A stretch of DNA of 64,000 bases from Pythium myriotylum (GCA_023091665.1 JALJCQ010000017.1:1426001-1490000); one strand, 5' to 3'. Shown: positions 9,882 to 19,096, counted from the first letter of the stretch. The notes: a model not told the origin generated them from the letters alone. Made by a program: numbers and translations.

Positions 9882-11393
9882 CTATTCTTCGGTGCTCTTC
9901 TTCTTCTTCTTCTTCTTCTTCTTGTCCTTCTTGTCATCCGACTCAGCCTCGGCTTCGACCTCCTCGGTCTTCTCCTTCTTCTCCTTCTTCTCCTTCTTCG
10001 ACTTTTTCTTCTTGGGCTTCTCGTCATCTTCGTCTTCTTCCTTCACAACAGGCTCATCATCACCCTTGCGCTTCTTCGAGACGGTGATATCGGCCTCGGC
10101 ATTGTAGCTCTTAGTATTCTCCGCCTTCACATATTTCTTGGCTTCATTCTTTGTCTTTCCCTTTCCACTGATTGTTCCGGTAAGACCGTTCTCGAGCTGA
10201 CGAACACGAGCCTCAACCTTCGCGCGGTTATCGAAACCAATGCTTGCCTCCGTCGCATCACCGAGGGCATCGACACGCACAGCAAGAGCGGTCTTAGCAG
10301 CCAACACACGAGAAATCTTTCCCTTAAACTTCGGGGCGGTTTGACCGATGAGAGAAGCGTGGTAGATAAGACCGTACTTAGGTGTGTCATGCTTCGTCTT
10401 GAGCGCGCGGAAAAGAGCCTTCTCAGCACCAAGGATTTGGACAGTTGAAGCTGGGTGCTTTGCCAAGTTCATCAGACTTCCAGCGTGGGCAATGAGACGA
10501 GCACCAACGAGTTCGCCAACCATGACCGTAAGGTTGGGGGCAATGGCATTCATGCGGTTCTTGAGGTAGTCAAAGAGCTGTGCACGGTACTCAGTGAGCG
10601 AGATCACCTGTTCACAGAGCGAGGAAATGTTGGTCACATCCTCCTCTGAGATGTCTGTGCCCATCGACACTTCGCACACTTCACGCATCGAAGCCTCCAC
10701 GTCCTCCGAGAGAATATCGGAAAAGTCAAGATTTTTCACCTGGGTGCGCATACCCATCTTGAGAACACACTTGGCGTACTGGAGGTTATCGGTGACAATC
10801 TTGCCCATTTCTGGGAAATGCCAGCCAAACCACTCTCGAACACGCATGGAGTACGTGTTGATCTCCTTGTCAAGCTCATCAAGCAGACCAATCGCCTGAA
10901 CAATCATTGTGTCGACCTTGTCTGCGCTGAACTTGAGCTTGTAGCGAGAAAGGCTATGCGACAGACCGAGGGTCATAGACTTGAGATCCTCGTCCTCCAA
11001 GCCTGAGATGAGGGAGTTCATGTTGGCCCGGACACCGCGCATGAGCTCATTAACAGCAGCATCGTGGACGCACTGAATGCCAAGCTTCTCCTTGATCATG
11101 CTGCCGAGTGCCTTGTCAGTAACGGCAAGCTTGTCCTTGAGGCCAGCGTCCACGACGTTCTTCTTGAGAAACTTCTTCAGGGCCTTGCCCACCTTTCCGT
11201 CGACCATATCGGTCGCGGCGGCGACAGCCTCGGTGGTGTCCTTGAAGGCATTGAAGCCCTTGAGCTTGAGCAGCGCGTTGGCCTTCTCCGGCGTCGCGAA
11301 GTGCTTGAAGACGTCGTCGGCGTTCGCTAACTTGGACTCGTCCTGCACCTTGAAGAGCGCATGGCCCGCCGCGGTCTCGAAGAGAACGAGCAT
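9882..11393 (-). CDS. NOP58: NOP58 (box C/D snoRNP core protein)
   Basis: NOP58 is a core protein of box C/D snoRNPs that guide 2'-O-methylation of rRNA. The single exon gives about 503 residues. It starts MLVLFETAAGHALFKV, then the NOP5N domain (FKDTTEAVAAATDMVDGKV), the coiled-coil NOSIC region (LGLSHSLSRYKLKFSADKVD and REWFGWHFPEM) and the Nop domain with MNAIAPNLTVMVGELVGARL, AHAGSLMNLAKHPASTVQIL and GAEKALFRALK. The tail is a long KKE/KKD-rich segment ending in a poly-lysine run, the usual KKE/D tail of NOP56/58. NOP58 is favoured over NOP56 by the MLVLFETAAGHALFKV start. It is divergent from RPS19 across a region with three CCAAT boxes. Confidence 0.93.
   Translation of the reverse strand: MLVLFETAAGHALFKVQDESKLANADDVFKHFATPEKANALLKLKGFNAFKDTTEAVAAATDMVDGKVGKALKKFLKKNVVDAGLKDKLAVTDKALGSMIKEKLGIQCVHDAAVNELMRGVRANMNSLISGLEDEDLKSMTLGLSHSLSRYKLKFSADKVDTMIVQAIGLLDELDKEINTYSMRVREWFGWHFPEMGKIVTDNLQYAKCVLKMGMRTQVKNLDFSDILSEDVEASMREVCEVSMGTDISEEDVTNISSLCEQVISLTEYRAQLFDYLKNRMNAIAPNLTVMVGELVGARLIAHAGSLMNLAKHPASTVQILGAEKALFRALKTKHDTPKYGLIYHASLIGQTAPKFKGKISRVLAAKTALAVRVDALGDATEASIGFDNRAKVEARVRQLENGLTGTISGKGKTKNEAKKYVKAENTKSYNAEADITVSKKRKGDDEPVVKEEDEDDEKPKKKKSKKEKKEKKEKTEEVEAEAESDDKKDKKKKKKKKKSTEE
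9896..9923. repeat. TTC/GAA trinucleotide run in the NOP58 tail
   Basis: An uninterrupted run of TTC units on the plus strand encodes about ten consecutive lysines at the C-terminus of NOP58. Similar shorter purine-rich runs follow up to about 10040. Such runs are prone to length variation between strains. Confidence 0.8.
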
Positions 11394-11530
11394 CGTCGCA
11401 AGATGGAAATATTCGATTCTGACCGACGGCTGGCCATGCGAGCTCCACACCAACCAGCGCCGCCTCGTAACCAATCTACCTCCCAAAACCGATACGCACG
11501 GTGAACAGGAGCTCCACCAGTTGCCGCCAT

Positions 11531-11591
11531 CGATTGGCGGAGCAGCTCCTCCACTTTACAGCCAATCCAAATAATTATATAGTCTGATTGG
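11531..11591. promoter_or_regulatory. Three CCAAT boxes in the NOP58-RPS19 divergent promoter
   Basis: ATTGG occurs at 11533-11537 and 11587-11591 and CCAAT at 11562-11566, with an AT-rich stretch (taattatatag) between them. They lie between NOP58 (minus) and the putative non-coding first exon of RPS19 (plus). Joint control of a snoRNP protein and a ribosomal protein is inferred from layout. Confidence 0.5.
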
Positions 11592-11686
11592 CGATAAAAC
11601 CACCCTTGGCCACTGGTGCTGAGGGCTCTTGGCCTGGTGAGCAGAAGCCTCAGCCCGAGTTCTGTTGCAAAGTTCCTCTCGTACAA

Positions 11687-12031
11687 GTAAGTGGCGCCTC
11701 CATTTCGCTCTCTTGGGCCCCTCGCTGCGATCCTGCGTGTCCTCAAAGGCACAGGAGATGGACGATTCTTCTCTGCGCAGCCTTCGGTTGCCAGGATGGA
11801 TCTGTCTTGCAGTCGCCCCCGTGAACTCTTCTTGTGTTCCGTGGAAATGACGTTTTTGTTCTCTACCTTGAGAACCGAGACTGTCCTGTGCGATGAGCGG
11901 GTTGCATCCGGTGGCAGCGCACCTCACTGTCCCCTCGTAAAGGGAGCGGGGATGTGTGTCTGCTGCTGTAGAGCTCCTGTCGTCTACGGTGGTACAGACG
12001 TGTTCTTAATGTGCTGTGCATGATTGAACAG
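11687..12031 (+). other. Putative intron in the 5' leader of RPS19
   Basis: A consensus donor GTAAGT begins at 11687, and an acceptor in gattgaacag ends at 12031, 12 bases before the RPS19 ATG. The intervening 345 bases hold no supported gene. Leader introns are common in ribosomal protein genes. The splice pair is inferred from consensus only. The segment also contains a possible hairpin (gtag paired with ctac) followed by an ACA triplet near 11994, too weak to call a snoRNA. Confidence 0.45.
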
Positions 12032-12043
12032 AACTACAACAAC

Positions 12044-12496
12044 ATGGCTGAATACGCTCCTCGTGGTGTCACCGTCCGTGACGTGAAGCCGGCTGACTTC
12101 ATCAAGGCTTACGCCGAGCACCTCAAGCGCTCGGGTAAGATGGAGCTTCCGAGCTGGTGGGATGTTGTCAAGACCGCCTCGTACAAGGAGTTCTCCCCTG
12201 CCGACCCGGACTGGTACTACGTGCGTGCCGCTTCGATTGCTCGCAAGGTTTACCTTAAGCAGTACACCGGTGTTGGCGCTCTTAAGAAGGCGTACGGTGG
12301 CGCCGCCCGCCGTGGCGTCCTCCGCCAGCGCTTCCAGGAGGCCTCGGGCGGTCTCATCCGTCACATTCTCCAGCAGCTCGAGGAGATGAAGGTCGTTGAG
12401 AAGTGTGAGGACGGTGTCAAGAAGGGTGGTCGTCGTATCACGAGCCACGGCCAGCAGGATCTTGACCGCATTGCCGGCCAGGTTGCTCAGCAGTAA
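12044..12496 (+). CDS. RPS19: Small-subunit ribosomal protein eS19
   Basis: eS19 is a component of the 40S head needed for 18S rRNA maturation. The frame encodes [39 protein letters not shown], then [18 protein letters not shown] and [14 protein letters not shown], all hallmark eS19 segments, and ends [18 protein letters not shown]. At 150 residues it matches the usual length. The ATG at MAEYAPRG is chosen because the 11 residues upstream fall in a probable leader exon. Codon use is strongly biased to C-ending codons, fitting high expression. It is convergent with TRAPPC2. Confidence 0.95.
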   Translation: MAEYAPRGVTVRDVKPADFIKAYAEHLKRSGKMELPSWWDVVKTASYKEFSPADPDWYYVRAASIARKVYLKQYTGVGALKKAYGGAARRGVLRQRFQEASGGLIRHILQQLEEMKVVEKCEDGVKKGGRRITSHGQQDLDRIAGQVAQQ

Positions 12497-12581
12497 ATGT
12501 AGTTGTCTTCCACCTAGCAAGATGAGAAGGACTAATTGCAATATCATTCCATGGTTATCCATCGGCTAATTCAGGAATAGC

Positions 12582-13037
12582 TTAGAGGTATCGACGGGCC
12601 AATGTCTTGATGCGCGCGTCAAAAACCTCCGATGTAATAGGCGTATCATACTCGTAGAAAGGGTTCATGAGTAGCTTGAACGCATCAAAGTGAGTGGAGA
12701 CAACCCTCGTGCTACGCTGAAAACATACATAACTACTGACCTTGAGATAAAGCTCGTGTACCTCGTGAAAGAAAGCCTTGATCGTGTCTTCGTTCCGACT
12801 TTCATGCAGCAACAGGAACTTCACGTTTGTTGCAGTGACGAAGGCCGACACAAACTGGTCGTTAAACTTGTCAACCACTTTGAGTGCCATCGACTGTGTT
12901 GTCCACATCAGCTCGTCCACAATGTCGAGCGCCGAGTGAAGCAAGAACTCATCCACATGCGCGCTCTCCTCCTTCCTCGACTTCATCTCCATCTTGTAGA
13001 GGGGCTCCTTGGAGCCAACGAGCACAAACATCGACAT
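12582..13037 (-). CDS. TRAPPC2: TRAPPC2 / sedlin (TRS20)
   Basis: TRAPPC2 is a longin-fold core subunit of the TRAPP complexes that tether ER-to-Golgi vesicles. The sequence follows sedlin closely: SMFVLVGSKEPLYKMEM, HSALDIVDELMWTTQSMALK, VVDKFNDQFVSAFVTA, then FLLLHESRNEDTIKAFFHEV. A 66-base intron (12675-12740) is a multiple of three and stop-free; removing it joins HELYLK to LLMNPFYEYDTPI, which restores the sedlin LYIK-xxMNPFYE junction and a length near 129 residues. Unspliced RNA would insert 22 residues. The ATG two codons after an upstream in-frame CTC/ATG stretch (MSMFVLVG) is preferred. The upstream 353 bases are shared with the divergent carrier-like gene. Confidence 0.92.
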   Translation of the reverse strand: MSMFVLVGSKEPLYKMEMKSRKEESAHVDEFLLHSALDIVDELMWTTQSMALKVVDKFNDQFVSAFVTATNVKFLLLHESRNEDTIKAFFHEVHELYLKVSSYVCFQRSTRVVSTHFDAFKLLMNPFYEYDTPITSEVFDARIKTLARRYL

Positions 13038-13390
13038 TTTGGCCAACACTTCTTCGAGTGTCTCCGCAGGAGGTTGGATCTGTCATCTCAAATTATGTGG
13101 TTTACACTACATGTGGCACTTGCCTGCGAGAGTGACACATCAAAGAGCGGACCGTGTCACTGACGCACGTTGATGGACTGGTGACGCACCTTCGTTCCAT
13201 TCCTTTCCCCAAGACGGCCAACGATTTGCCAAACAGCGGGTATGTTACGCGAAAGGTGGGAGAGGCGGCAGTGCCCATCTCACTAAAGTGCGCACGTCGC
13301 AGTGCCCACCACCACCAACACGCAAACGCCAGAGATAAACAATCTGCCATCACCACAAGTCGACCTTTCGTGTGGTCCATCAACTGCACC
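13038..13390. other. Divergent intergenic region, TRAPPC2 to carrier-like gene
   Basis: No gene is supported here. The plus-strand frame of the next gene is open through much of it, but the conserved protein begins at the ATG at 13391. I see no clear CCAAT box. It probably holds both promoters. Confidence 0.4.
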
Positions 13391-14182
13391 ATGGCCAACG
13401 CACAAATGCACCACGACGCGCACGAGACAATCGTTGTGGCGAAGCGGCTGGTGATCGATGTAGCTGCTGCCGCGGCTGCCTCGTTTGGAGTCTCTCCTTT
13501 CATCACCATTGTAGACCGATCAATCATTGAGAATGCAAGCGGTGCGCGCCAACTCACCACCGGACTGAAGGAACTCTCCATTCAACTGCTTCAAAACCCA
13601 CTTCAGTTCGTACGCCGGCGTGAGTTCCTCCTCGTTTTCGGCCTTTACAGTGCCACGTACGCAAGTGCGAACGCGATTGACACAATCTGCGATGCAATCG
13701 ACGTTAACAGCCAAGCGCCAAAGTTTGTCGGAACGACTGCGGTAAATATGACACTCTGCATCGCAAAAGATCGTGCGTTCACGCAAATGTTTGGCGTCAT
13801 CGCACCCACGGCGTTTCCGATCGCGTCTATTGGACTATTTGCCATCCGGGATTCTTTGACAGTTGCAGCGTCATTCAACGCTCCAAGAGTCGTTGCAGGC
13901 CAACTTCAAGAGAAGGCATCCATTGACAAATCTCGCGCGTCAACTCTAGCCCAGCTCATTTGCCCCGCGACAGTTCAATTCGTGTCCACCCCCTTGCATT
14001 TGCTGGGACTCGACTTGTACAACAACAAAGGAGCGAGCGCAACCCAGCGACTGCGGTTCCTTGGGCGCGAATACGGCAAGTCGGCTCTTGCTCGCATAGG
14101 TCGAATTGGCCCAGCCTTTGGGATTGGTGGTATCGGGAACACGTACTGTCGCGATCATTTGCGTAGCACGCTCTCAGTTTGA
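13391..14182 (+). CDS. Mitochondrial carrier-like membrane protein
   Basis: The 263-residue product has helix-forming segments spaced as in carrier-fold proteins: VIDVAAAAAASFGVSPFITI, FVRRREFLLVFGLYSATYAS, FPIASIGLFAIRDSLTVAAS and a C-terminal REYGKSALARIGRIGPAFGI. Short P-x-D/x-x signatures of classical solute carriers (PxD/ExxK/R) are degenerate, for example SPFITIVDRS. STPLHLLGLDLYN and the closing GIGGIGNTYCRDHLR recall an uncharacterised carrier-like family of fungi and oomycetes; that recollection is not verified. Mitochondrial location and lack of a known substrate are inference. The start at MANAQMHHD is chosen because the preceding open frame is of low complexity and poorly structured. 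Confidence 0.55.
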   Translation: MANAQMHHDAHETIVVAKRLVIDVAAAAAASFGVSPFITIVDRSIIENASGARQLTTGLKELSIQLLQNPLQFVRRREFLLVFGLYSATYASANAIDTICDAIDVNSQAPKFVGTTAVNMTLCIAKDRAFTQMFGVIAPTAFPIASIGLFAIRDSLTVAASFNAPRVVAGQLQEKASIDKSRASTLAQLICPATVQFVSTPLHLLGLDLYNNKGASATQRLRFLGREYGKSALARIGRIGPAFGIGGIGNTYCRDHLRSTLSV

Positions 14183-14311
14183 CCATCGGTGGATTTCATA
14201 TTTACAGCGTAGAAGTTGGTGAGAACGAAACGAATACAGTGTTGTTGGCTGATTATCCTGAAATAACTGATTCTGCGTTACACTTGGTACCGTGCTACGT
14301 TTTGAAAAACT

Positions 14312-14695
14312 ATGGAGGGAGAATCAAAGGTGGGGAGCCCACCAAGCAATGAAGAAGAAAACGCCGCTACGCGCTACTTCCTCGTTCGGGGGAAGGTGCA
14401 GAATGTAATGTTTCGACAGACAATAATTCGCGCCATGACGAGGCGCGGGCTCCAAGGCGGTGCGACCAACGACGCGAGTGACAAGACACTTGTGCATCTG
14501 ACGATGAAGGGGCCCGCCGCGTCGATCGACGAGCTTGTTCAGAAAGTCGGCAGCGGTAAACCGCTAAATGACTGGGGCGCATTGGCCTCGGAAGTGAAAG
14601 AAGTTTTCCAGGGCAACGTTGTCGACAGTCATCAAGTTACGACATCGAACGTCGACATGAAACGTTGGAACCCCAACTGCAAGATGTTCATTTAA
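14312..14695 (+). CDS. Acylphosphatase-like domain protein
   Basis: Acylphosphatases hydrolyse acyl phosphates and are small alpha/beta proteins of about 90-100 residues. Here RYFLVRGKVQNVMFRQTII matches the phosphate-binding loop VRGxVQGVxFR, with the catalytic arginine present. GGATNDASDKTLVHLTM keeps the catalytic asparagine position of the second motif, though the usual G-x-V-R-N is degenerate. The rest, DELVQKVGSGKPLNDWGAL, fits the second helix. The 20-residue N-terminal extension and the C-terminal DMKRWNPNCKMFI are unusual. No introns. It follows the carrier-like gene by 129 bases and is convergent with EMC7. Confidence 0.75.
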   Translation: MEGESKVGSPPSNEEENAATRYFLVRGKVQNVMFRQTIIRAMTRRGLQGGATNDASDKTLVHLTMKGPAASIDELVQKVGSGKPLNDWGALASEVKEVFQGNVVDSHQVTTSNVDMKRWNPNCKMFI

Positions 14696-14775
14696 CAAAT
14701 CTAACGGGCTCGGAGAATCGCTACGCAAAACAATGCGTGCACTAAGACCTCTGGGTCACTAGAATGCAAATTGAA

Positions 14776-15590
14776 CTAGTCGTCATCACTGTCATCGGCT
14801 CTTTGCTGCCCGCCTCCAAACATCCCAGAAATGATCTGTGATGGATCTTGAGTTCCCAACTCTTCTTGGGCTTTCTTGAACTCTTCTGGGTCTAAGATGC
14901 GGAGGTTTCGAGCGATCAGTGCTGTGTTTCTGAGACTTGCAGAGACAAAGCTTACCCATCATAGCCTCGGAGAGCTTCGGAAGTAGATATAGCATGCCGA
15001 TTGGCAAAATGATCGTCAAGAAAGACGGGTTCATGATGAACTGCAGAATGCTAAACTTTTCCCGCTCCTCGAAGTAATCCAGCTCTGCGACCGGTTCAAC
15101 CGCAAGGGGGTACTCTGCACGTGCCTTCGGGGCTCCTAGGTCCCGCAATCGTGACGTTAGAACCGCAGCAACGGTGTTCAGAACAGACATCTCCCTCAAC
15201 CTGGATATTGGTACTCGATTGCTCGGATTACTCCATCTTCAGCGACGTCCACCTTGAACTGACTGAAGAGATGGTCCACAGACGACACGTCGACGACGTA
15301 GCGACCCGGCGAGACATCTCGGAAGATAAACTCGCCATTCGTTCGCGCATATGTGACCTGTTCACCGCCATTGAGAAGAATTCGAAACGGAGGGATCCTC
15401 TCTGCCTCCCCAATGAACACTGTGCCTCGAATTTCGTACGCACTGGATTCAACGTTTCGATAAGATGCCATCAGAAAAAAATGAAAGAGTTGCGTACAGG
15501 GCATTAGTGAAAGCCACGTGTTACGTACGCTGTGCAGCTTGCGAGCAGTGCGGCGAGCGCGAGAACGGTCGAGCGCACGATGCTCACCAT
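14776..15590 (-). CDS. EMC7: ER membrane protein complex subunit 7
   Basis: EMC7 is a luminal beta-sandwich subunit of the ER insertase complex EMC. The first exon (MVSIVRSTVLALAALLASC) is a signal peptide. After an intron come SSAYEIRGTVFIGEAE, PFRILLNGGEQVTYARTNG, EFIFRDVSPGRYVVDVSS and FSQFKVDV, the EMC7 carbohydrate-binding-like fold. The next exon has ARAEYPLAVEPVAELDYFE and FSILQFIMNPSFLTIILPIG, the conserved C-terminal membrane helix with its MNP motif, then LYLLPKLSEAMM. A last exon ends in GQQRADDSDDD, the cytosolic tail. Four exons are needed. It is divergent from the LarA-like gene with 156 bases between starts. Confidence 0.88.
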
Positions 15591-15746
15591 GGCCAACACC
15601 AAGTTTCTTCCAAGAGGGAGGGACGACGTTTAGCACCACACCTGTGACACATCATATTAAAATGTTAGTGTGGTACACTCCAAACGTCGGTGGATACCTT
15701 GAAGCTTCCTTTGCAATCCGGATTCTGGAACATCGCGTCGGCTACG

Positions 15747-17456
15747 ATGGGGCTGTACTACGCAGAGGGCTCGAAGTTGACAGCGATCTCGGACGAGAGA
15801 CTGCGCGAAATCGTACACGATGTGATCCAGCAGAGAGAGGCCGCGAACGGCCAAAAGTACAAGAAGGCCGCGATCGTGCCTCCGGATTTTACTCGCTTTC
15901 ACTCGTGAGTGTGTCATCAACTTCGACACTCGTTCAACCTCTCACATCCGAATGTTCGCAGAAAAGCAGGGCTTCTTTCCCAGTACGCGTACGATTACCT
16001 CACTGAAGCTGTTGCCGATGTGCTCCCTGCACTCGGCACGCATGCGCCAATGACTGATGAAGAGATCGGAAAGGTACGAAGCTAGCTGGAGCCTACATCG
16101 ACTTCTTGTTTAGTCGATCTGTCGTTAGATGTTTGGAACTATACCTCGGGAACTCTTTCGAGTCCATGATTGGAGGTGCGTTTTTGTTGTTGTTTTGAAT
16201 CTCTCTACCCTTCCAAATCTGACTAAGCTCCTCCAGAAATGATGTGGAGACCGTAGGCTATGTTCCAGCTGAACTTGTCCGCGAGGCAAGCGATGGAAAA
16301 GTCAATGAACCATGGCCAGCCCAACTAAACACCCTGGTTGTCGTGCTGCTACTGTGGAAAGTTAAATGTGATTTCTAACCGCTGCTTTTAGCTGTGGAGG
16401 GGAGGGCATGATCTGATACTATCGATCGGCCAAGTCGTTCCGCACGAGGTGATGGGGATGGCCAACTACAACAAGAACCTTTTTGTTGGGACGGGAGGGA
16501 GCGATGCCATTAATTTCTCTCATTTTATCGGTGCTGTTTACGGAATGGAGCGGATGATGGGGCGAGCACATAACCCTCTACGACGCATCTTGAATTACGC
16601 GTCGACGAACTTTACCAAACACCTTCCCATTCTATACATCCAGACCGTCATTGGTCGCGACGAGCGCACTGGAGAGTTGGTAACTCGTGGAATCTTCATT
16701 GGTGACGATGAAGAATGCTTCGTAAGGGCAGCTGAGTTGTCACTTGAAGTGAATTTCCAGTTGCTAGATGCACCATTGGAGAAAGTCGTTGTATTCCTGG
16801 ACCCACATGAGTTCAAGTCGACGTGGCTTGGAAATAAAAGCATTTATCGCACTCGAATGGCTATCGCTGATGCCGGGGAGCTAATCGTGCTCGCACCTGG
16901 TGTGCACAAGTTTGGTGAGGATCAACGCATCGACGAGCTTATTCGCAAATATGGTTACCGCACAACGCCGGTAAGATAGCTCAAACTCCCTCGAACTCGA
17001 GCATTCTCATCACTTGCTTTTTAGGAAGTTCTGGCGCATCTCGAGGCAAACCGCGACCTTATGAAGAACCTGAGCGCTGTTGCGCATTTAATCCATGGCT
17101 CGTCCGAGGGACGATTCAAGATTACGTACTGCCCCGGAGGACTCACGCAGGCGGAGATTGAAGGCGTTGGGTTCGCGTACGCGGATCTATCTGCAATGAA
17201 CGAGCGCTACCAGCTTCCCAACATTCAGGATGGCTGGAACACAACACGAGATGGGGAAAGATTTTTCTACATCTCGAACCCCGCGCTGGGATTGTGGGCC
17301 TATCGCGGACGCTTCGAAGGATCACAAGACGCTCCGCAGTCAAGCCGATCCTCAAACGCTTCTGCAAAGCGAACAAGTCTCGTGGAAGGTGGTGACAACC
17401 AAGCATGTGTGGATGCCGGTGTTGGTGGAGGGCCGTTCAACCACACTGAAGTATGA
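15747..17456 (+). CDS. LarA-family protein (nickel-pincer lactate racemase superfamily)
   Basis: LarA enzymes racemise or epimerise 2-hydroxy acids using the nickel-pincer nucleotide cofactor. Six exons join in frame to about 460 residues. N-terminal exons give MGLYYAEGSKLTAISDERL and VPPDFTRFHS (positions of the family's Asp and Arg), then LGTHAPMTDEE (family His). The central exon has GGHDLILSIGQVVPHEVMG, ANYNKNLFVGTGGSDAIN and FSHFIGAVYG; the His of VVPHE, the Lys of NYNKN (the residue that tethers the cofactor in LarA) and the His of FSHF are all present. The C-terminal domain has STWLGNKSIYRTRMA and VLAPGVHKFGED. All five introns are ordinary short GT-AG introns, so the gene is at home in this genome. 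Substrate unknown. The ATG at 15747 is the first in frame. The C-terminal 50 residues are low complexity. Confidence 0.85.
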
Positions 17457-17683
17457 TGAAGAAGACAAATTTGACTCCAGAGAGGAAGAGCTTGATGCGT
17501 TCTCTTATGCATTTCTCTTCGTCTTTGTTTATCACTGACAATATAAGTTCACTCGCTCTTGAGGATGCAAGCGAGGGTCTTGGCTAGGCTCGGGCTTCGA
17601 TCAGATCACAGGCGGTCTATCCTCCTACTCCTGTGCACGAAGTCCACGTTGTTAGCGCATAACAATGCCACGCTCTAACCGAG

Positions 17684-18083
17684 TCAGATTTCCACCTTGT
17701 TGTAGCCCTTGTACTCTCGCCAGCAGTTCTCCATGGCAAGCTGCTCCTTGCGAGTCTCGTCGATCTGGTGCCAGTTCTTCTTGAGAGCCTTCTTGTACGC
17801 GGAGTACGTGTCACCGCAGTGTGTCTCGAGCTCCTTCAAACTATACGCATCGTTGAGGGTTATCAATTCGAGGTAGACCGTCGGCAAATTGTTCGTACGT
17901 CTTGAGCACGCAGGCCGTGACCTTCTCGCCCTGCGGCAGGCATGCGCGCGGATCCTGGTCCTTCTCTTTGCAGCGCAGGAAAGCCAGGTTCTCATCGGCG
18001 CACTCGTAGCCGAAGACGCGCGCGGCGCAGGTGAGGCTCGTGTTGTCCGTGGACGGCAGCGGGGAGCGCTTGTCGTCGGCCAT
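17684..18083 (-). CDS. NDUFA8: Complex I subunit NDUFA8-like, CHCH protein
   Basis: NDUFA8 (19 kDa subunit) lies on the intermembrane-space side of complex I and is imported by the MIA40 relay. Exon 1 encodes LTCAARVFGYECADENLAFL, RCKEKDQDPRACLPQGEKV and TACVLK, with two Cx9C pairs. A 60-base intron joins this to LKELETHCGDTYSAYKKAL, then KKNWHQIDETRKEQLAMENC. Plant and animal proteins carry a second full CHCH with two more Cx9C pairs; here only the outer cysteines of the second domain remain. The assignment follows the ENLAFLRCKEKDxxPxxCL motif shared with plant NDUFA8. It lies head-to-tail behind LSM1 on the same strand. Confidence 0.78.
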
Positions 18084-18240
18084 GGTCCCCTGGATTCCGC
18101 TGGTCTTCCTGCGCGCACGCAACGAGAGGCACGAAATGGAAGAGGGCCGCACAATGGGAGTCTTTTGTATTGTTGTGTCTGACAAAGTAGTACCGGGTCT
18201 AGCCGACCTTAATCTAGTAGTTTTCAAGCAGTGACTAAAT

Positions 18241-18914
18241 CTACAACCCGGCCGAGTCGAACTCCCACTGGGCGCGCACGGTGCTTGCCCCCGAGGTGTT
18301 CAGTCGCTCTTCTGTTTCCAGCACTTCCTCCATTGTGGCCTCTTTCATGTGTGGTTGGTCACGCTCCTTTTCTTCGTCCTGGTCCAGTCCACAAACACCC
18401 GTAAGATTGAGCTCGTCAGAACCCACGTAACATAGCGCCAACAGACAAGTTCGCCGAGTAGCACAATATTGTCGCCACTAAAAACGTCACCAAAACATCA
18501 AGAAGCATAAGAGCGACAACATGGACTTGGGTATCCGTTCAAACCGTACCGAATAATGTTTAGACCCAGCTCAATGTCGCAAAAGAGCCCCCCGGCGACA
18601 TGGCGTTCGTACGTATCCTCCAGAATAATGTTGGCTACAAAGGCACAATAAGCTATGACCAGTGCCGAGGAAGTGGTGCGGGGCCCTCGTAACACGGAGG
18701 ACCTCGCACACCATGGGATTCTTACAGTATTGATCAAAGCTCCGCACGAAGCCAACAAGGTGTCGGCCGTCGCGAAGAACAACGAGGATCTTCTCTGGTG
18801 ACAGGACAGAGAAGTGAGAATGTGAGGTTCCGCTGAGTTGACGAGGAAGAGAAACGCAAGCATACTGTCAAGCTGGTCGATGAGGCTGATGTTGCCTGGC
18901 AGGAACCCACTCAT
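18241..18914 (-). CDS. LSM1: LSM1 (cytoplasmic mRNA decay Sm-like protein)
   Basis: LSM1 is the subunit that makes the Lsm1-7 ring specific for mRNA decapping. Five short exons join in frame. They encode MSGFLPGNISLIDQLDS, ILVVLRDGRHLVGFVRSFDQ (Sm1 motif), NIILEDTYERHVAGGLFCDI, then ELGLNIIR joined to GDNIVLLGEL (Sm2 motif), and after the last intron DEEKERDQ with the LSM1-type tail ATMEEVLETEERLN. The opening LPG-x-SLI-x-x-(I/L)D and the tail separate it from LSM8. Intron ends match GT-AG consensus; the exon encoding GDNIVLLGEL is only about 30 bases. It is divergent from NDUFA5. Confidence 0.9.
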
Positions 18915-19096
18915 CGGGCCTTGAGCTGCGTCACTTGGTGTCGATTTTGTCCCGAGAATAGAGTTGGATAGCTCTCGAGATAGCAATTAAAATTTGAATC
19001 GCTGTGCGATTCAAAATGGCGCGATTCATTGGTGTGGACTTGGCATCGGCTTGGTGTGAGGCGGAAACTCGACGGCTCGACTCCACAGGTATCAGG

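Noticed and set aside
9812..10448. Arg-rich, Ser-rich and Leu-rich frames opposite or within the NOP58 tail
   Set aside because: These are products of the TTC/GAA trinucleotide run read in other frames.
11556..11927. 123-codon minus-strand frame in the NOP58-RPS19 region
   Set aside because: No domain, irregular composition, and it overlaps the likely RPS19 leader intron.
11960..12031. Possible H/ACA-type snoRNA hairpin in the RPS19 leader intron
   Set aside because: Only a short stem and an ACA triplet are visible; no convincing H box or second hairpin.
13102..13581. 159-codon minus-strand frame antisense to the carrier-like gene
   Set aside because: It has no conserved motif and mostly mirrors coding sequence on the plus strand.
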